Positions 39,588 to 48,882 of a stretch of DNA of 64,000 nucleotides are shown here, in pieces. The notes under the pieces are model-generated. The model did no database searches and had not been told where the DNA came from. It saw only the letters and a list, made by a program, of their open reading frames with translations. A program made the position numbers and the translations under genes. This DNA is from Devosia beringensis. Its GTDB lineage: Bacteria > Pseudomonadota > Alphaproteobacteria > Rhizobiales > Devosiaceae. How positions within the stretch are numbered: position 1 is the stretch's first letter; every line of letters starts with the position of its first letter. The DNA lies in NCBI RefSeq assembly GCF_014926585.1, contig NZ_CP045422.1, forward strand, positions 3,564,001 to 3,628,000. The letters run 5' to 3'.

Positions 39588-41396
39588 ATGACGGCAGGTA
39601 ACGGCGGTTCAGCGCCCACCAAACTGCGCTCGCGCGCCTGGTTCGACAATCCAGAGAACCCGGACATGACGGCGCTCTATCTCGAGCGCTACATGAATTT
39701 CGGCGTGTCGCGCGAAGAGCTGCAGTCAGGCAAGCCGATCATCGGTATCGCCCAGACCGGTTCGGACCTCAGCCCCTGCAACCGCCATCATATCGTGCTG
39801 GCCGAGCGCGTGCGCGAAGGCATCCGTGAAGCGGGCGGCATTGCCATCGAGTTTCCCGTGCACCCGATCCAGGAAACCGGCAAGCGCCCGACGGCCGGGC
39901 TTGACCGGAACCTGGCCTATCTCGGGCTTGTCGAAGTGCTTTATGGCTATCCGCTCGACGGCGTGGTGCTGACCATTGGCTGCGACAAGACCACCCCGGC
40001 CATGCTGATGGGCGCGGCGACCGTCAATATTCCGGCCATCGCATTGTCGGTCGGCCCGATGCTGAACGGCTGGCACAAGGGCGAGCGCACCGGTTCGGGC
40101 ACCATTGTGTGGAAGGCGCGCCAGATGATGGCGGCCGGCGAGATCGACTATGCCCAGTTCATCGAACTGGTGGCGTCCTCGGCGCCCTCGACCGGCTATT
40201 GCAACACCATGGGCACGGCCTCGACCATGAACTCGCTGGCCGAGTCGCTGGGCATGCAGCTGCCCGGCTCGGCGGCAATTCCGGCGCCCTATCGCGATCG
40301 CCAGGAAATGGCCTATCGCACCGGCAAGCGCATCGTCGACATGGTGCATGAGGACCTCAAGCCCTCCGACATCCTGACCAAGGATAACTTCATCAATACC
40401 ATCGTGGTCAATTCCGCCATTGGCGGCTCGACCAATGCGCCGATCCATATCCAGGCCATTGCCAAGCATATCGGCGTCGAACTCGAACTGCAGGATTTCC
40501 AGACCTATGGCCACAAGGTGCCGCTGCTGGTGAACCTGCAGCCGGCCGGCGAATATCTGGGCGAAGACTATTACCATGCCGGCGGCGTGCCGGCGGTGGT
40601 CAACGAGCTGATGAGCCAGGGCCTGATCCGCGAGAACGCGCCCACCGTCAACGGCAAGACCATTGGCGAGAACTGCCGCAATACCACGATCCAGGACGAC
40701 AAGGTCATCCGCCACTTCGACAACCCGCTCAAGACCGAGGCCGGGTTCCTGGTGCTGCGCGGCAACATGTTCGACAATGCCATCATGAAGACATCAGTGA
40801 TCTCGACCGAGTTCCGCGATCGCTACCTCAACAATCCGGCCAGCCCGGGCGCGTTCGAGGGCAAGGCGGTGGTGTTTGACGGGCCGGAGGATTATCACCA
40901 CCGGATCGACGATCCCGCGCTCGAGATCGACGAAAACACGTTGCTGTTCATGCGTGGCGCCGGCCCGATCGGCTATCCCGGTGCAGCAGAAGTGGTCAAC
41001 ATGCGGCCACCGAACTACCTGATCAAGAAGGGCATCACGGCTTTGGCCTGTATCGGCGATGGCCGCCAGTCGGGCACGTCGGGTTCGCCCTCGATCCTCA
41101 ATGCCTCGCCGGAAGCAGCAGCCGGTGGCAACCTTGCCATCCTGCGCACGGGCGACCGCGTGCGGATCGATCTCAATATCGGCCAGGCCAATATCCTGAT
41201 CTCGGACGAGGAGATCGCGACGCGCCGGGCAGACCTGGAAACCATGGGTGGCTACAAGTTCCCCAAGAGCCAGACCCCGTGGCAGGAAATCCAGCGCGGC
41301 ATTGTGGGCCAGCTGGGCGAGGGCGCCATCCTGCGCCCGGCCGAGAAGTATCAGCGGATTGCCCAGACCAACGGCATTCCCCGCGACAACCACTAG
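39588..41396 (+). CDS. IlvD/Edd-family sugar-acid dehydratase
   Basis: A 602-residue Fe-S dehydratase. Cluster-ligand cysteines are Cys64 (DLSPCNRHH), Cys132 ([10 protein letters not shown]) and Cys205 ([11 protein letters not shown]). The length and the N-terminal [20 protein letters not shown] match the L-arabinonate/D-xylonate/D-galactonate dehydratase branch rather than IlvD proper. In context it should convert galactonate (or a related pentonate/fuconate) to the 2-keto-3-deoxy acid used by DgoK and DgoA. AAGGAAAG precedes the ATG. Confidence 0.88.
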   Translation: MTAGNGGSAPTKLRSRAWFDNPENPDMTALYLERYMNFGVSREELQSGKPIIGIAQTGSDLSPCNRHHIVLAERVREGIREAGGIAIEFPVHPIQETGKRPTAGLDRNLAYLGLVEVLYGYPLDGVVLTIGCDKTTPAMLMGAATVNIPAIALSVGPMLNGWHKGERTGSGTIVWKARQMMAAGEIDYAQFIELVASSAPSTGYCNTMGTASTMNSLAESLGMQLPGSAAIPAPYRDRQEMAYRTGKRIVDMVHEDLKPSDILTKDNFINTIVVNSAIGGSTNAPIHIQAIAKHIGVELELQDFQTYGHKVPLLVNLQPAGEYLGEDYYHAGGVPAVVNELMSQGLIRENAPTVNGKTIGENCRNTTIQDDKVIRHFDNPLKTEAGFLVLRGNMFDNAIMKTSVISTEFRDRYLNNPASPGAFEGKAVVFDGPEDYHHRIDDPALEIDENTLLFMRGAGPIGYPGAAEVVNMRPPNYLIKKGITALACIGDGRQSGTSGSPSILNASPEAAAGGNLAILRTGDRVRIDLNIGQANILISDEEIATRRADLETMGGYKFPKSQTPWQEIQRGIVGQLGEGAILRPAEKYQRIAQTNGIPRDNH

Positions 41397-41416
41397 CTCG
41401 CCGCATTCAGCTCAGA

Positions 41417-41446
41417 AAGGCCCGCCACCCGGCGGGCCTTTTTTTG
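41417..41446 (+). terminator. Intrinsic terminator after the dehydratase gene
   Basis: A perfect 10-bp stem AAGGCCCGCC / GGCGGGCCTT with loop ACCC followed by a run of T. Confidence 0.92.
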
Positions 41447-41547
41447 TTGAGCGGCTGTCGAAGTCGGCGGCCGATTCTCGTCGTCTCAGGCAGTAGGGTC
41501 TGGACCGCAAGCCTGAGCAGGGCGGCGGGGCAACAGGGGAGAACAGG

Positions 41548-42333
41548 ATGCTGCTCAAGGACAAGACGGCCATTGTCTATGGCGGTAGCGGCGCGGTGGG
41601 TGGTGCGGTGGCCAGAGCCTATGCGCGCGAGGGCGCCCATGTGGTGCTGGCGGCGCGCCAGCGGCAACCGTTGGAGCGCGTGGCGGATGCCATCAGGGAG
41701 CTTGGCGGCAGCGCCGAGGTGACGGTCGTGGACGCGCGTGATCCGGACTCGATCCGCCAGCATCTGGCCGAGGTTTCCGGCCGGGTCGGGCCGGTCAAGA
41801 TCATGTTCAACGGCATATTCTGGGGTGATGTGCAGGGCAGTCACATGGTGGCAATGGGCTATGATTCCGTCATGACGCCGATCCTGGGGGGCATGACCAC
41901 CTGGTTCCATACTGGAACCATTCTGGCGCGCCACATGGCCGACAATGGCGGCGGGGTGATCGTGGGGATCACCGCCAATGTGGGGCGGATGACCAGCGCC
42001 AATGTCGGTGGCTTCGGGATCGCCTGCGCTGCCGTGGAGAACTTCCTGCGTCAGCTGGGGCAGGAAACCGGTCAGCAAGGCGTCCGCGTGTGCTGGGTTC
42101 GCTCGCCGGGATCGCCGGACGCCCCCGGGGTGCGCGACGTCTGGATGCAGCATGCCGAGGCCGTCGGCAAGTCATTCGAGCAACTGGCGCAGGAGTGGGG
42201 CAGCGGCGTCCCTCTGGGTCGTGTTACCGCCCTGGCGCAGGTGGCCGACGCGGTGACGCTGCTCTCGAGCGATCTGGCGGCCGGCATGACGGCGACATTC
42301 GCCAATGCCACCGGCGGGGCCCTGATCGACTAG
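41548..42333 (+). CDS. SDR-family protein with an altered active site
   Basis: A 261-residue Rossmann-fold protein. The cofactor motif YGGSGAVGGAVA and the VDARDPDS and FNGI strands fit the classical SDR family. The catalytic YxxxK is replaced by FGIAC (Phe156, Cys160) and the usual Ser strand reads GITANVG, so all key catalytic residues are changed. It may bind NAD(P) without reducing, or use other chemistry. It has its own promoter region after a terminator and lies 46 bp before a GyrI-like gene, probably in one operon. Confidence 0.8.
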   Translation: MLLKDKTAIVYGGSGAVGGAVARAYAREGAHVVLAARQRQPLERVADAIRELGGSAEVTVVDARDPDSIRQHLAEVSGRVGPVKIMFNGIFWGDVQGSHMVAMGYDSVMTPILGGMTTWFHTGTILARHMADNGGGVIVGITANVGRMTSANVGGFGIACAAVENFLRQLGQETGQQGVRVCWVRSPGSPDAPGVRDVWMQHAEAVGKSFEQLAQEWGSGVPLGRVTALAQVADAVTLLSSDLAAGMTATFANATGGALID

Positions 42334-42379
42334 GCGACGCCATCCGTCCTGAGGGAGCGCCATAAGCAAGGAGGAACAG

Positions 42380-42874
42380 ATGCAGACTGAACCTATCATC
42401 GTCACCCGGCCGGAACAGGCCTTTGCCGCCATGGTATTGCGGCTCAGCCAGCCGGAAATTGCGGCTGTGGCCCCACCGCTGATCGACGACGTCATCGCCT
42501 GGGTAAAGGCGCAGGGCGGCCGGACTTCCGGTCCGCCCTTCTTCAACTATGTGAACTTCTACCCCGACGGCACCATGGACATGCAGGCCGGCATGCCGAC
42601 CACGAGCCTGCTCAAGCCGGCGGGGAGGGTACAGACCGGCTTGCTGCCGGGCGGCCGGTTTGCCTCGTTGACTGCAACCATGCCCTATCATGAACTGCAC
42701 GCGGCCAATATGGCGCTGCATGAATGGACGGTGGCCAGGGGCCTGCGGCTGGACGGTGTCGAGGCGGGCAATGGCTTTGTCGGCGCCAATCGCCTCGAAA
42801 TCTACCACAAGGATCCCGGGGAAGACCCCTCCGGCCATCCCGTTACCGAGATTGCCTTCAGGCTGGCGCCCTAG
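42380..42874 (+). CDS. GyrI-like small-molecule-binding domain protein
   Basis: A 164-residue protein made of one GyrI-like/effector-binding domain (SHS2 fold): FAAMVLRLSQ, then PPFFNYVNF, LLPGGRFASLTATMPYHELHAAN and NRLEIYHKDPGEDP. Such domains bind hydrophobic compounds or toxins; here it stands alone, without the AraC-type DNA-binding half. A very strong ribosome site (AAGGAGG) precedes the ATG. The 3' end overlaps the convergent aat gene by 17 bp. Confidence 0.75.
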   Translation: MQTEPIIVTRPEQAFAAMVLRLSQPEIAAVAPPLIDDVIAWVKAQGGRTSGPPFFNYVNFYPDGTMDMQAGMPTTSLLKPAGRVQTGLLPGGRFASLTATMPYHELHAANMALHEWTVARGLRLDGVEAGNGFVGANRLEIYHKDPGEDPSGHPVTEIAFRLAP

Positions 42875-43499
42875 CGTCGATCGCGTGCCAGTTGCCGTTG
42901 AGCCGAAGCGCCTGGGCCAGGCGTTCTTCATAGTCGGCGCGCGGAATCTCCACGCCGCCCAGCGAGGCCAGATGATCGGTGAGGAACTGGGTGTCGAGCA
43001 GGACGAAGCCGCCAGCGCGGAGGCGGTCGACCAGGTGCGCCATGGCCATCTTGCTGGCATTGGTGCGGCGATGGAACATGGATTCGCCAAAGAAGGCGCC
43101 GCCAATGGCCAGGCCATAGAGCCCGCCGACGAGGTCGGCGCCGTCCCAGACCTCCACGGTATGGGCAATGCCGCGGGCGAAGAGTTCGCCATAGACGGCG
43201 CGAATGGTGCGGTTGATCCAGGTCGTGTCGCGATCGGCGCCCACCGTGGCGCAGGCCTCAATGACGGCGGGGAAATCACTATCGACCTTGACTACAAAGC
43301 CGGACTTGCGGATCGCCTTGCGCAGGCTGGTCGAGAGGCGGAAGCCATCGAGCGGGATGATGCCGCGCTGTTCGGGGCTGACCCAGAACAGGTTTTCGTC
43401 TTCGGCATCCTCGGACATCGGGAAAATGCCGGCCTGATAGGCCCTCACGATCAGTTCGGGGGTGATCTCGAGGTCGAAGGGATCCTGCCGTCGGGCCAT
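42858..43499 (-). CDS. aat: Leucyl/phenylalanyl-tRNA--protein transferase
   Basis: A 213-residue enzyme of the N-end rule. It adds Leu or Phe to proteins with N-terminal Lys or Arg for ClpAP degradation. The family landmarks are AYQAGIFPMSED, FWVSPEQRGIIPLD, GGLYGLAIGGAFFGESMF and LLDTQFLTDHLASLGG. The start is the ATG at 43499. The partner clpA is at the left edge of the window. Confidence 0.94.
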   Translation of the reverse strand: MARRQDPFDLEITPELIVRAYQAGIFPMSEDAEDENLFWVSPEQRGIIPLDGFRLSTSLRKAIRKSGFVVKVDSDFPAVIEACATVGADRDTTWINRTIRAVYGELFARGIAHTVEVWDGADLVGGLYGLAIGGAFFGESMFHRRTNASKMAMAHLVDRLRAGGFVLLDTQFLTDHLASLGGVEIPRADYEERLAQALRLNGNWHAIDARAPA

Positions 43500-43523
43500 G
43501 GTGTAAACCTTGCATGCTAAAGC

Positions 43524-43546
43524 AAAGGGGCGCAGAGCGCCCCTTT
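43524..43546 (-). terminator. Terminator-like hairpin after accC
   Basis: A perfect 10-bp stem AAAGGGGCGC / GCGCCCCTTT with a 3-base loop, 7 bp beyond the accC stop. The T-tract is short, so termination may be partial and aat may be read through. Confidence 0.6.
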
Positions 43547-43552
43547 GGTGGA

Positions 43553-44899
43553 TCAAGACTTGTTCTCAGCCAGGTATTTTTCCAGCCAGTGGATGTCATA
43601 GTTGCCCGAGAGAATTTCGGGTTCCTTGATCAGGCGCTGGAACAGCGGCAGCGTGGTCTTGATGCCGTCGATGACGAATTCGTCGATGGCGCGGCGCAGG
43701 CGCTGCAGGCACTCGTCGCGGGTGCGGCCATAGACAATCAGCTTGCCGATCAGCGAGTCGTAATAGGGCGGGATCTTGTAGCCCTGGTAGACCGCCGAAT
43801 CGACGCGGATGCCGACGCCGCCGGCCGGATGGTAGAAGGTGATGGTGCCGGGCGATGGTGCGAAGGTCTGCGGGTCTTCCGCATTGATGCGCACTTCGAT
43901 GGCGTGGCCGGTAAAGGTCACGTCGCTCTGGGCCATCGAGAGCTTTTCGCCCGAGGCGACGCGGATCTGCTCATAGACGATGTCGATGCCGGTAATGCGC
44001 TCGGTGACCGGGTGCTCGACCTGCAGGCGGGTGTTCATCTCAATGAAGTAGAACTTGCCCTCTTCGTAGAGGAATTCCACCGTGCCGGCGCCAGAGTAAG
44101 ACAGCTTGCGCATGGCCACGGCGCAGATCTCGCCGATGCGGTCACGTTCTTCGGGGGTGATGGTAGGGCCACCGGCCTCTTCCCAGACCTTCTGGTTGCG
44201 GCGCTGCAGCGAGCAGTCGCGGACGCCCAGATGCACCGCATTGCCCTGACCGTCGCCCAGTACCTGGACTTCGATATGGCGCGGCTTGCCGAGGTATTTT
44301 TCCATATAGACGGCGCCATTGCCGAACGCCGCCTGGGCCTCGGCGCGGGCTGTCGACCAGGCGACCAGCACGTCTTCCTCGGAGGTGGCCAGCTTCATGC
44401 CGCGGCCACCGCCACCGGCGGTTGCCTTGATCAGCACGGGATAGCCGATCTCCTTGGCGATCTTGACGGCATCCTTTTCGGTATCGACCGAACCGGCCGA
44501 GCCGGGGACGACAGGAATGCCCAGCTCGACGGCGGTCTTCTTGGCCGTGATCTTGTCGCCCATGATGTCGATATGGTGCGAGGAGGGACCGATGAAGGTC
44601 ACCTTGTGCTCGGTCAGGATCTTGGCGAAGCGGGCATTCTCGGACAAAAAGCCATAGCCGGGATGCACGGCGTCGGCACCGGTGATCTCGATGGCGGCCA
44701 TGATCGAGGGAATGTTGAGATAGCTATCCTTGGCGGCCGGCGGCCCGATGCAGACGCTCTCGTCGGCGAGCCGCACATGCATGGCATTGGCGTCGGCCGT
44801 GGAGTGCACCGCCACGGTCTGGATGCCGAGCTCCTTGCAGGCGCGCAGGATGCGCAGAGCGATTTCGCCGCGATTGGCGATCAGGACCTTCTGGAACAT
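43553..44899 (-). CDS. accC: Biotin carboxylase subunit of acetyl-CoA carboxylase
   Basis: A 448-residue ATP-grasp enzyme: start KVLIANRGEIALRILRA, glycine-rich ATP loop AGGGGRGMK, EKYLGKPRHIEVQV, and the catalytic IEMNTRLQVEHPVTE (metal ligands and base). It carboxylates the biotin on AccB. AAGGGGAAC precedes the ATG at 44899, and accB ends 10 bp upstream. Confidence 0.97.
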   Translation of the reverse strand: MFQKVLIANRGEIALRILRACKELGIQTVAVHSTADANAMHVRLADESVCIGPPAAKDSYLNIPSIMAAIEITGADAVHPGYGFLSENARFAKILTEHKVTFIGPSSHHIDIMGDKITAKKTAVELGIPVVPGSAGSVDTEKDAVKIAKEIGYPVLIKATAGGGGRGMKLATSEEDVLVAWSTARAEAQAAFGNGAVYMEKYLGKPRHIEVQVLGDGQGNAVHLGVRDCSLQRRNQKVWEEAGGPTITPEERDRIGEICAVAMRKLSYSGAGTVEFLYEEGKFYFIEMNTRLQVEHPVTERITGIDIVYEQIRVASGEKLSMAQSDVTFTGHAIEVRINAEDPQTFAPSPGTITFYHPAGGVGIRVDSAVYQGYKIPPYYDSLIGKLIVYGRTRDECLQRLRRAIDEFVIDGIKTTLPLFQRLIKEPEILSGNYDIHWLEKYLAENKS

Positions 44900-44909
44900 G
44901 GGGTTCCCC

Positions 44910-45404
44910 TTACTCGATGACGACGAGAGGCTCGCCGTATTCCACCGGCTGGGCATCCTGGACCAGGATGCGCGTCACGGTGCCCGAGCGATGTGCGGGG
45001 ATCTGATTCATGGTCTTCATGGCTTCGATGATCAGCAGGGTCTGGCCCTCGGTGACCTTGGCGCCGACTTCGATGAAGGCAGCCTTGCCCGGCTCGGGCG
45101 AGCGATAGGCGGTGCCTACCATGGGAGAGGTCAGCGTGCCGGGATTGGACGCCAGGTCTTCGGCAGCGGCAGGCGCTGCCGCCGGAACCGAGCCAGCCGG
45201 CGCGATCGAGGTCGGTGCCGCCTGCTGGGGCGCCGGCATATAATGCTGGGGCGCGGCGTAGGTCACAGCCTCATTGGGATAGGAGCGGGTGACGCGGACC
45301 CGGAAGTCCTCCTGCTCGATTTCGATCTCGGCGAGATCTTCCTTGTTGAGCAGCTCGGCGATGGCACGGATCAGATCCTGATCCACTTGCGATGACTTGG
45401 TCAT
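44910..45404 (-). CDS. accB: Biotin carboxyl carrier protein
   Basis: A 164-residue protein. A short N-terminal helical part and an Ala/Pro linker (about 48-85) precede the biotinyl domain with the biotin-accepting Lys130 in [10 protein letters not shown]. First subunit of acetyl-CoA carboxylase, which makes malonyl-CoA. The ATG at 45404 gives the standard length; the longer frame overlaps aroQ. Confidence 0.96.
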   Translation of the reverse strand: MTKSSQVDQDLIRAIAELLNKEDLAEIEIEQEDFRVRVTRSYPNEAVTYAAPQHYMPAPQQAAPTSIAPAGSVPAAAPAAAEDLASNPGTLTSPMVGTAYRSPEPGKAAFIEVGAKVTEGQTLLIIEAMKTMNQIPAHRSGTVTRILVQDAQPVEYGEPLVVIE

Positions 45405-45438
45405 TCTTGTCGGTCTCCCGCGCGGTACGCGTTGATCG

Positions 45439-45876
45439 TTAATTGAGTTTTTCGGCGAGCGCCATGAGCGCCATTCTATACCCGGTGACGCCGAAGCCGC
45501 AAATGACACCGAAGGCGACCGCCGACACATAGGAGTGGTGCCGGAAGGCTTCGCGCTGGTGGATATTGCTCAGATGCACCTCGGCAACGGGCAGGCCCAC
45601 TGCCTTGAGGGCGTCATGGATGGCGACCGAGGTGTGGGAATAGGCGGCCGGATTGATGAGAATCGCATCGGCTGTGGTGCGGGCCTCCTGGATCCAGGTG
45701 ACCAGCTCGCCTTCGTGATTGGACTGGCGAAAGTCGATTTCCAGGCCCAGCTCGGCGCCGGTCTGCTCGCACAGCGTCTCGACATCCTTGAGCGTATTCG
45801 CGCCATAGATGTCCGGCTCGCGGGTCCCGAGCAGGTTGAGGTTCGGGCCGTTGAGGACGAGAACGCGCTTTGCCAT
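45439..45876 (-). CDS. aroQ: Type II 3-dehydroquinate dehydratase
   Basis: A 145-residue flavodoxin-like enzyme of the shikimate pathway. [19 protein letters not shown] holds the catalytic Arg19 and Tyr24; NPAAYSHTS and EVHLSN(IH) are the substrate loops. It heads the aroQ-accB-accC operon, in the order usual for this bacterial group, with 34 bp to accB. Confidence 0.96.
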   Translation of the reverse strand: MAKRVLVLNGPNLNLLGTREPDIYGANTLKDVETLCEQTGAELGLEIDFRQSNHEGELVTWIQEARTTADAILINPAAYSHTSVAIHDALKAVGLPVAEVHLSNIHQREAFRHHSYVSAVAFGVICGFGVTGYRMALMALAEKLN

Positions 45877-45969
45877 GATTTTTGCCTTGTGCACCGGGTC
45901 TTCGACGTCAAGCAAGCGCGGTTACACGAATTGCACTGAAAAGGCAAAGCACGGGTGAAATTTCACCCG

Positions 45970-46845
45970 TCAGCCTTCGCACTGCGTCTGGCCGCAGGCG
46001 CGCATATTGGCGATGCGCGTCCGCAGTTCGTTGATGCCGATGGCGCCGGGGATGATCTCGTTGCCGATGATATAGGTGGGGGTGCCGGTGATGTTGAGCG
46101 CCTTGGCGATCTCGTAGGAGGTCTGGATGGTCTCGGCGACGGCGGCCGAGCCCATGTCGAGCTCGAGATTGACCTGGCTCAGCCCCAGATCGGCGGCGGC
46201 GGCGAGGGCAACGTCCTTGTCGACCTTGCCGCGGCTGCTGAACAGCGCCTCGTGGAAGCTCCAGTAATCGACGTCGGAATCACCCACCAGCACGGCGACG
46301 CGGGCGGCATCGATGGATTCGTTGGAGAGGATGGGGAATTCCTTGAAGACCACGCGCAGGTTGGGATCTTCGGCCAGCAACGCGGCCATGTCGGGCAGGG
46401 CGGCGCGGCAATAGCCGCAATTGTAGTCGAAGAATTCCACCAGGGTGACGTCGCCATCGGGATTGCCGACCACGATCTGCCGCGGATCGTTGAAGATGGC
46501 GTCCTGCATGGACGCGATGGCGGCGGTGGACTGCTCCCGCTCTTCCTCGCGCAGGGTGGAATCAAGCGCCACCGACATGCGCTGCAGGATCTTGGGATCG
46601 CTCATCAGGAAGGACTCGATGAGCGGGTTGATGGTTTCGGGCGCGATGGTCGCCACGTCCTGGGCGGGTGCAGTGGCCGGAGCGGCCGCAATGCGCTGGG
46701 CGTCATAGGCAGTAATGGCCTCGTCGATCAGGGCCTGCACGGCCACCGTGTCGGTTTGCGCGGCGGGCTTGACCAGGGTGGCATAGCCCAGGGCGCCGGC
46801 GAGAATGCCCGCAAGGGCGACGAGAACGACGGTGACGCGTGACAT
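45970..46845 (-). CDS. DsbA-family thiol oxidoreductase, membrane-anchored
   Basis: A 291-residue protein. An N-terminal signal anchor (RVTVVLVALAGILAGALGY) and a helical spacer precede a thioredoxin-fold domain (about 122-285). The active site is CGYC (Cys143, Cys146) in FFDYNCGYCRAALP, and the cis-Pro loop is TGTPTYIIG. It resembles Com1/BdbD-type oxidoreductases that make or isomerise periplasmic disulfides. Lies just upstream of aroQ. Confidence 0.88.
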   Translation of the reverse strand: MSRVTVVLVALAGILAGALGYATLVKPAAQTDTVAVQALIDEAITAYDAQRIAAAPATAPAQDVATIAPETINPLIESFLMSDPKILQRMSVALDSTLREEEREQSTAAIASMQDAIFNDPRQIVVGNPDGDVTLVEFFDYNCGYCRAALPDMAALLAEDPNLRVVFKEFPILSNESIDAARVAVLVGDSDVDYWSFHEALFSSRGKVDKDVALAAAADLGLSQVNLELDMGSAAVAETIQTSYEIAKALNITGTPTYIIGNEIIPGAIGINELRTRIANMRACGQTQCEG

Positions 46846-47009
46846 GGAAAAAGTGGACTCCGGTCCTGAGCAAGGCCTGCCTTCTAGCAGAGGCGCCAGC
46901 AGATTAGCAGGGGGCAGTAAACACGACGGGCACATCCCCATCAATTGTTGTTGAGAGGCAGGGCGGTACGGGTTAGGCCGGGAGGGCACCCTAGCAAACG
47001 CGAGTGACC

Positions 47010-48155
47010 ATGACCGATAGTTCTGCCGATGGCCTGATGCCCTTCCAGGCCATGGAAATCCTCAAGCGCGCCAAGGTTCTCGAAGCGAGCGGACGCAGCA
47101 TCTGCCATCTGGAGCTGGGCGAGCCCGGCGCGCCGCCGGCCCCGCGGGTCATCGAGGCCGTGCGGCAGGCGCTCCCCAATGCCCAGGGCTACACCAATGC
47201 CAAGGGCCTGGACGGGCTGCGGGACGGGCTGGTGGGCTATTACCAGGACCAGCACGGGGTGCGCGTGGATGCCGATGCCATCATCTGCACCATGGGGTCG
47301 TCGGCCGGCTTCATCCTGGCCTTTCATGCCGCTTTCCGGCCAGGGGCGCGCATCGCCATTACCCGGCCGGGCTATCCGGCCTATGTCAACACGCTGCTCG
47401 GCCTCGGCTTCGGGGTGGTGGAAATCCCGGTCAGCATGGGCAATGACTGGCAGCTGACTGGCGCCGACATTGCCGCCGCCCATGCCCGCGAGCCATTCGA
47501 GGGACTGCTGTTTGCCAGCCCGGCCAATCCGACGGGCGCGGCTGTCGATCGGGCGGGCCTGGCCGATATCGTGGCCACCTGCGCGCGGCTGGGCGTGACG
47601 CTGATCTCGGACGAAATCTACCATGGTCTGGACTATCGGGGCCCTTCGATCAGCGCGCTGGAGCTGACCAAAGACGCCATCGTCATCAACAGCTTCTCGA
47701 AGTATTACTGCATGACCGGCTGGCGCATCGGCTGGATGGTGCTGCCCGAGCATCTGGTGCGGCGGGCGGAAATCCTGCAGCAGAACCTGTTCATCTCGGC
47801 GCCGACCCTGAGCCAGATCGCGGCGACTGTGGCGCTGGGCGAGCGCGACTATGCCGAAGAGCAGAAGGCGGGATACGCAACCAGCCGGTTACGGCTCGAT
47901 GCCGGGCTGCGCGAACTGGGTTTTGACGTCGGCGGCCCGTCGGACGGGGCGTTCTACGCCTATGTCGGGATTTCCAGGTTCTCCAATGATGCCATGGCTT
48001 TTTGCAGCCGCATGCTGGAGGAGGCCGGAGTGGCGATGACGCCGGGGGTGGATTTCGACCGGGTAGACGGGGCCGGTTTTGTTCGGCTCTCCTATGCCGG
48101 GAGCGCGGCGACCATCGATCTGGCGCTGGAGCGGATGAGCGGATTGTTGCGTTAG
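47010..48155 (+). CDS. Class I/II PLP-dependent aminotransferase
   Basis: A 381-residue fold-type I aminotransferase. The PLP lysine is Lys231 in NSFSKYYCMTGWRIGW; other contacts are in SPANPTGAAVD, DEIYHGLDY and the Tyr of RPGYPAY. The sequence is of the aspartate/alanine-type branch, but the substrate cannot be fixed. The start is ATG 47010; an in-frame GTG lies 6 bp upstream. Divergent from the DsbA-family gene. Confidence 0.88.
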   Translation: MTDSSADGLMPFQAMEILKRAKVLEASGRSICHLELGEPGAPPAPRVIEAVRQALPNAQGYTNAKGLDGLRDGLVGYYQDQHGVRVDADAIICTMGSSAGFILAFHAAFRPGARIAITRPGYPAYVNTLLGLGFGVVEIPVSMGNDWQLTGADIAAAHAREPFEGLLFASPANPTGAAVDRAGLADIVATCARLGVTLISDEIYHGLDYRGPSISALELTKDAIVINSFSKYYCMTGWRIGWMVLPEHLVRRAEILQQNLFISAPTLSQIAATVALGERDYAEEQKAGYATSRLRLDAGLRELGFDVGGPSDGAFYAYVGISRFSNDAMAFCSRMLEEAGVAMTPGVDFDRVDGAGFVRLSYAGSAATIDLALERMSGLLR

Positions 48156-48254
48156 CAGAGGGTTAGCGCCCCCGCTTGCATCGGCATGTCGGCCTAAACA
48201 ATCATTCATTGCCGCCATGATAGGGTGATGACTGCAGGAAGGGGAGGTCCGACC

Positions 48255-48836
48255 ATGCACACACATCCGCCAGATCCTGACATCCTGGCCCATTGCGTTG
48301 CCCTCGTCGTGGCCAATAACCAGCCCGATACCGAGGCGCTGATGCGGCTAGCCCACAAGCTGCGCTTCGGCGATATCGCGGCCTGGTCGCCGACGCTGGG
48401 GCATGCGCCTTTCTCACACCGACTGGTGTTCTTCCTGGTGCATTTCGACTTCGGCGATGCCGACAGGCTGGCGCTGCTGAAAAACCTGCGCCATTCCGGC
48501 TCGGTGAGCCTGTGCTACGCGCCGGTCGTCATGTTCCTGCGCGACGCATCGGAGGAGCAGGTCCGCGCCTGCGTGGAAATGGGGTTTGACGAGGTGATCA
48601 ACGTGCCCGCCGAAGGCAAGGGCATGGCGACGCGGCTGGCCGGCCAGATCGGGCGCGAGCATCTCTATGTCGAGACGCGCAACTATCTGGGGCCGGATCG
48701 GCACCGGCTGGATCACCGCGCTGACAAGCCGGCGCAGCGCCAGGCCGAGGAACCCCATGCCAGGCTGATCATCCGCCGCACGGTGGAGGAGGGCGTCCAT
48801 ATCGTCCGCCGCGAGGGCGTGCCCAAGGGGCATTAG
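48255..48836 (+). CDS. Pseudo-receiver-like protein of unknown function
   Basis: A 193-residue protein. Residues about 15-130 follow a CheY-like receiver pattern: VALVVANNQPDTEALMRLAHKL, a strand with VFFLVHFD, APVVMFLRDASEEQV, and FDEVINVPAEG. The usual acidic pair is missing and the conserved Lys-Pro reads Val-Pro, so phosphorylation is doubtful. The tail (150-193) is basic. GGGGAGG sits just before the ATG. I do not recognise a named family. Confidence 0.55.
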   Translation: MHTHPPDPDILAHCVALVVANNQPDTEALMRLAHKLRFGDIAAWSPTLGHAPFSHRLVFFLVHFDFGDADRLALLKNLRHSGSVSLCYAPVVMFLRDASEEQVRACVEMGFDEVINVPAEGKGMATRLAGQIGREHLYVETRNYLGPDRHRLDHRADKPAQRQAEEPHARLIIRRTVEEGVHIVRREGVPKGH

Positions 48837-48851
48837 GGACCGGAAACAAAA

Positions 48852-48880
48852 AAGGCGGCCCGAGGGGCCGCCTTCTGATT
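48852..48880 (+). terminator. Bidirectional terminator between the pseudo-receiver gene and rne
   Basis: A perfect 10-bp stem AAGGCGGCCC / GGGCCGCCTT with loop GAG lies in the 46-bp convergent gap. A-rich on the left and T-rich on the right, it can serve both genes. Confidence 0.85.
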
Positions 48881-48882
48881 GT

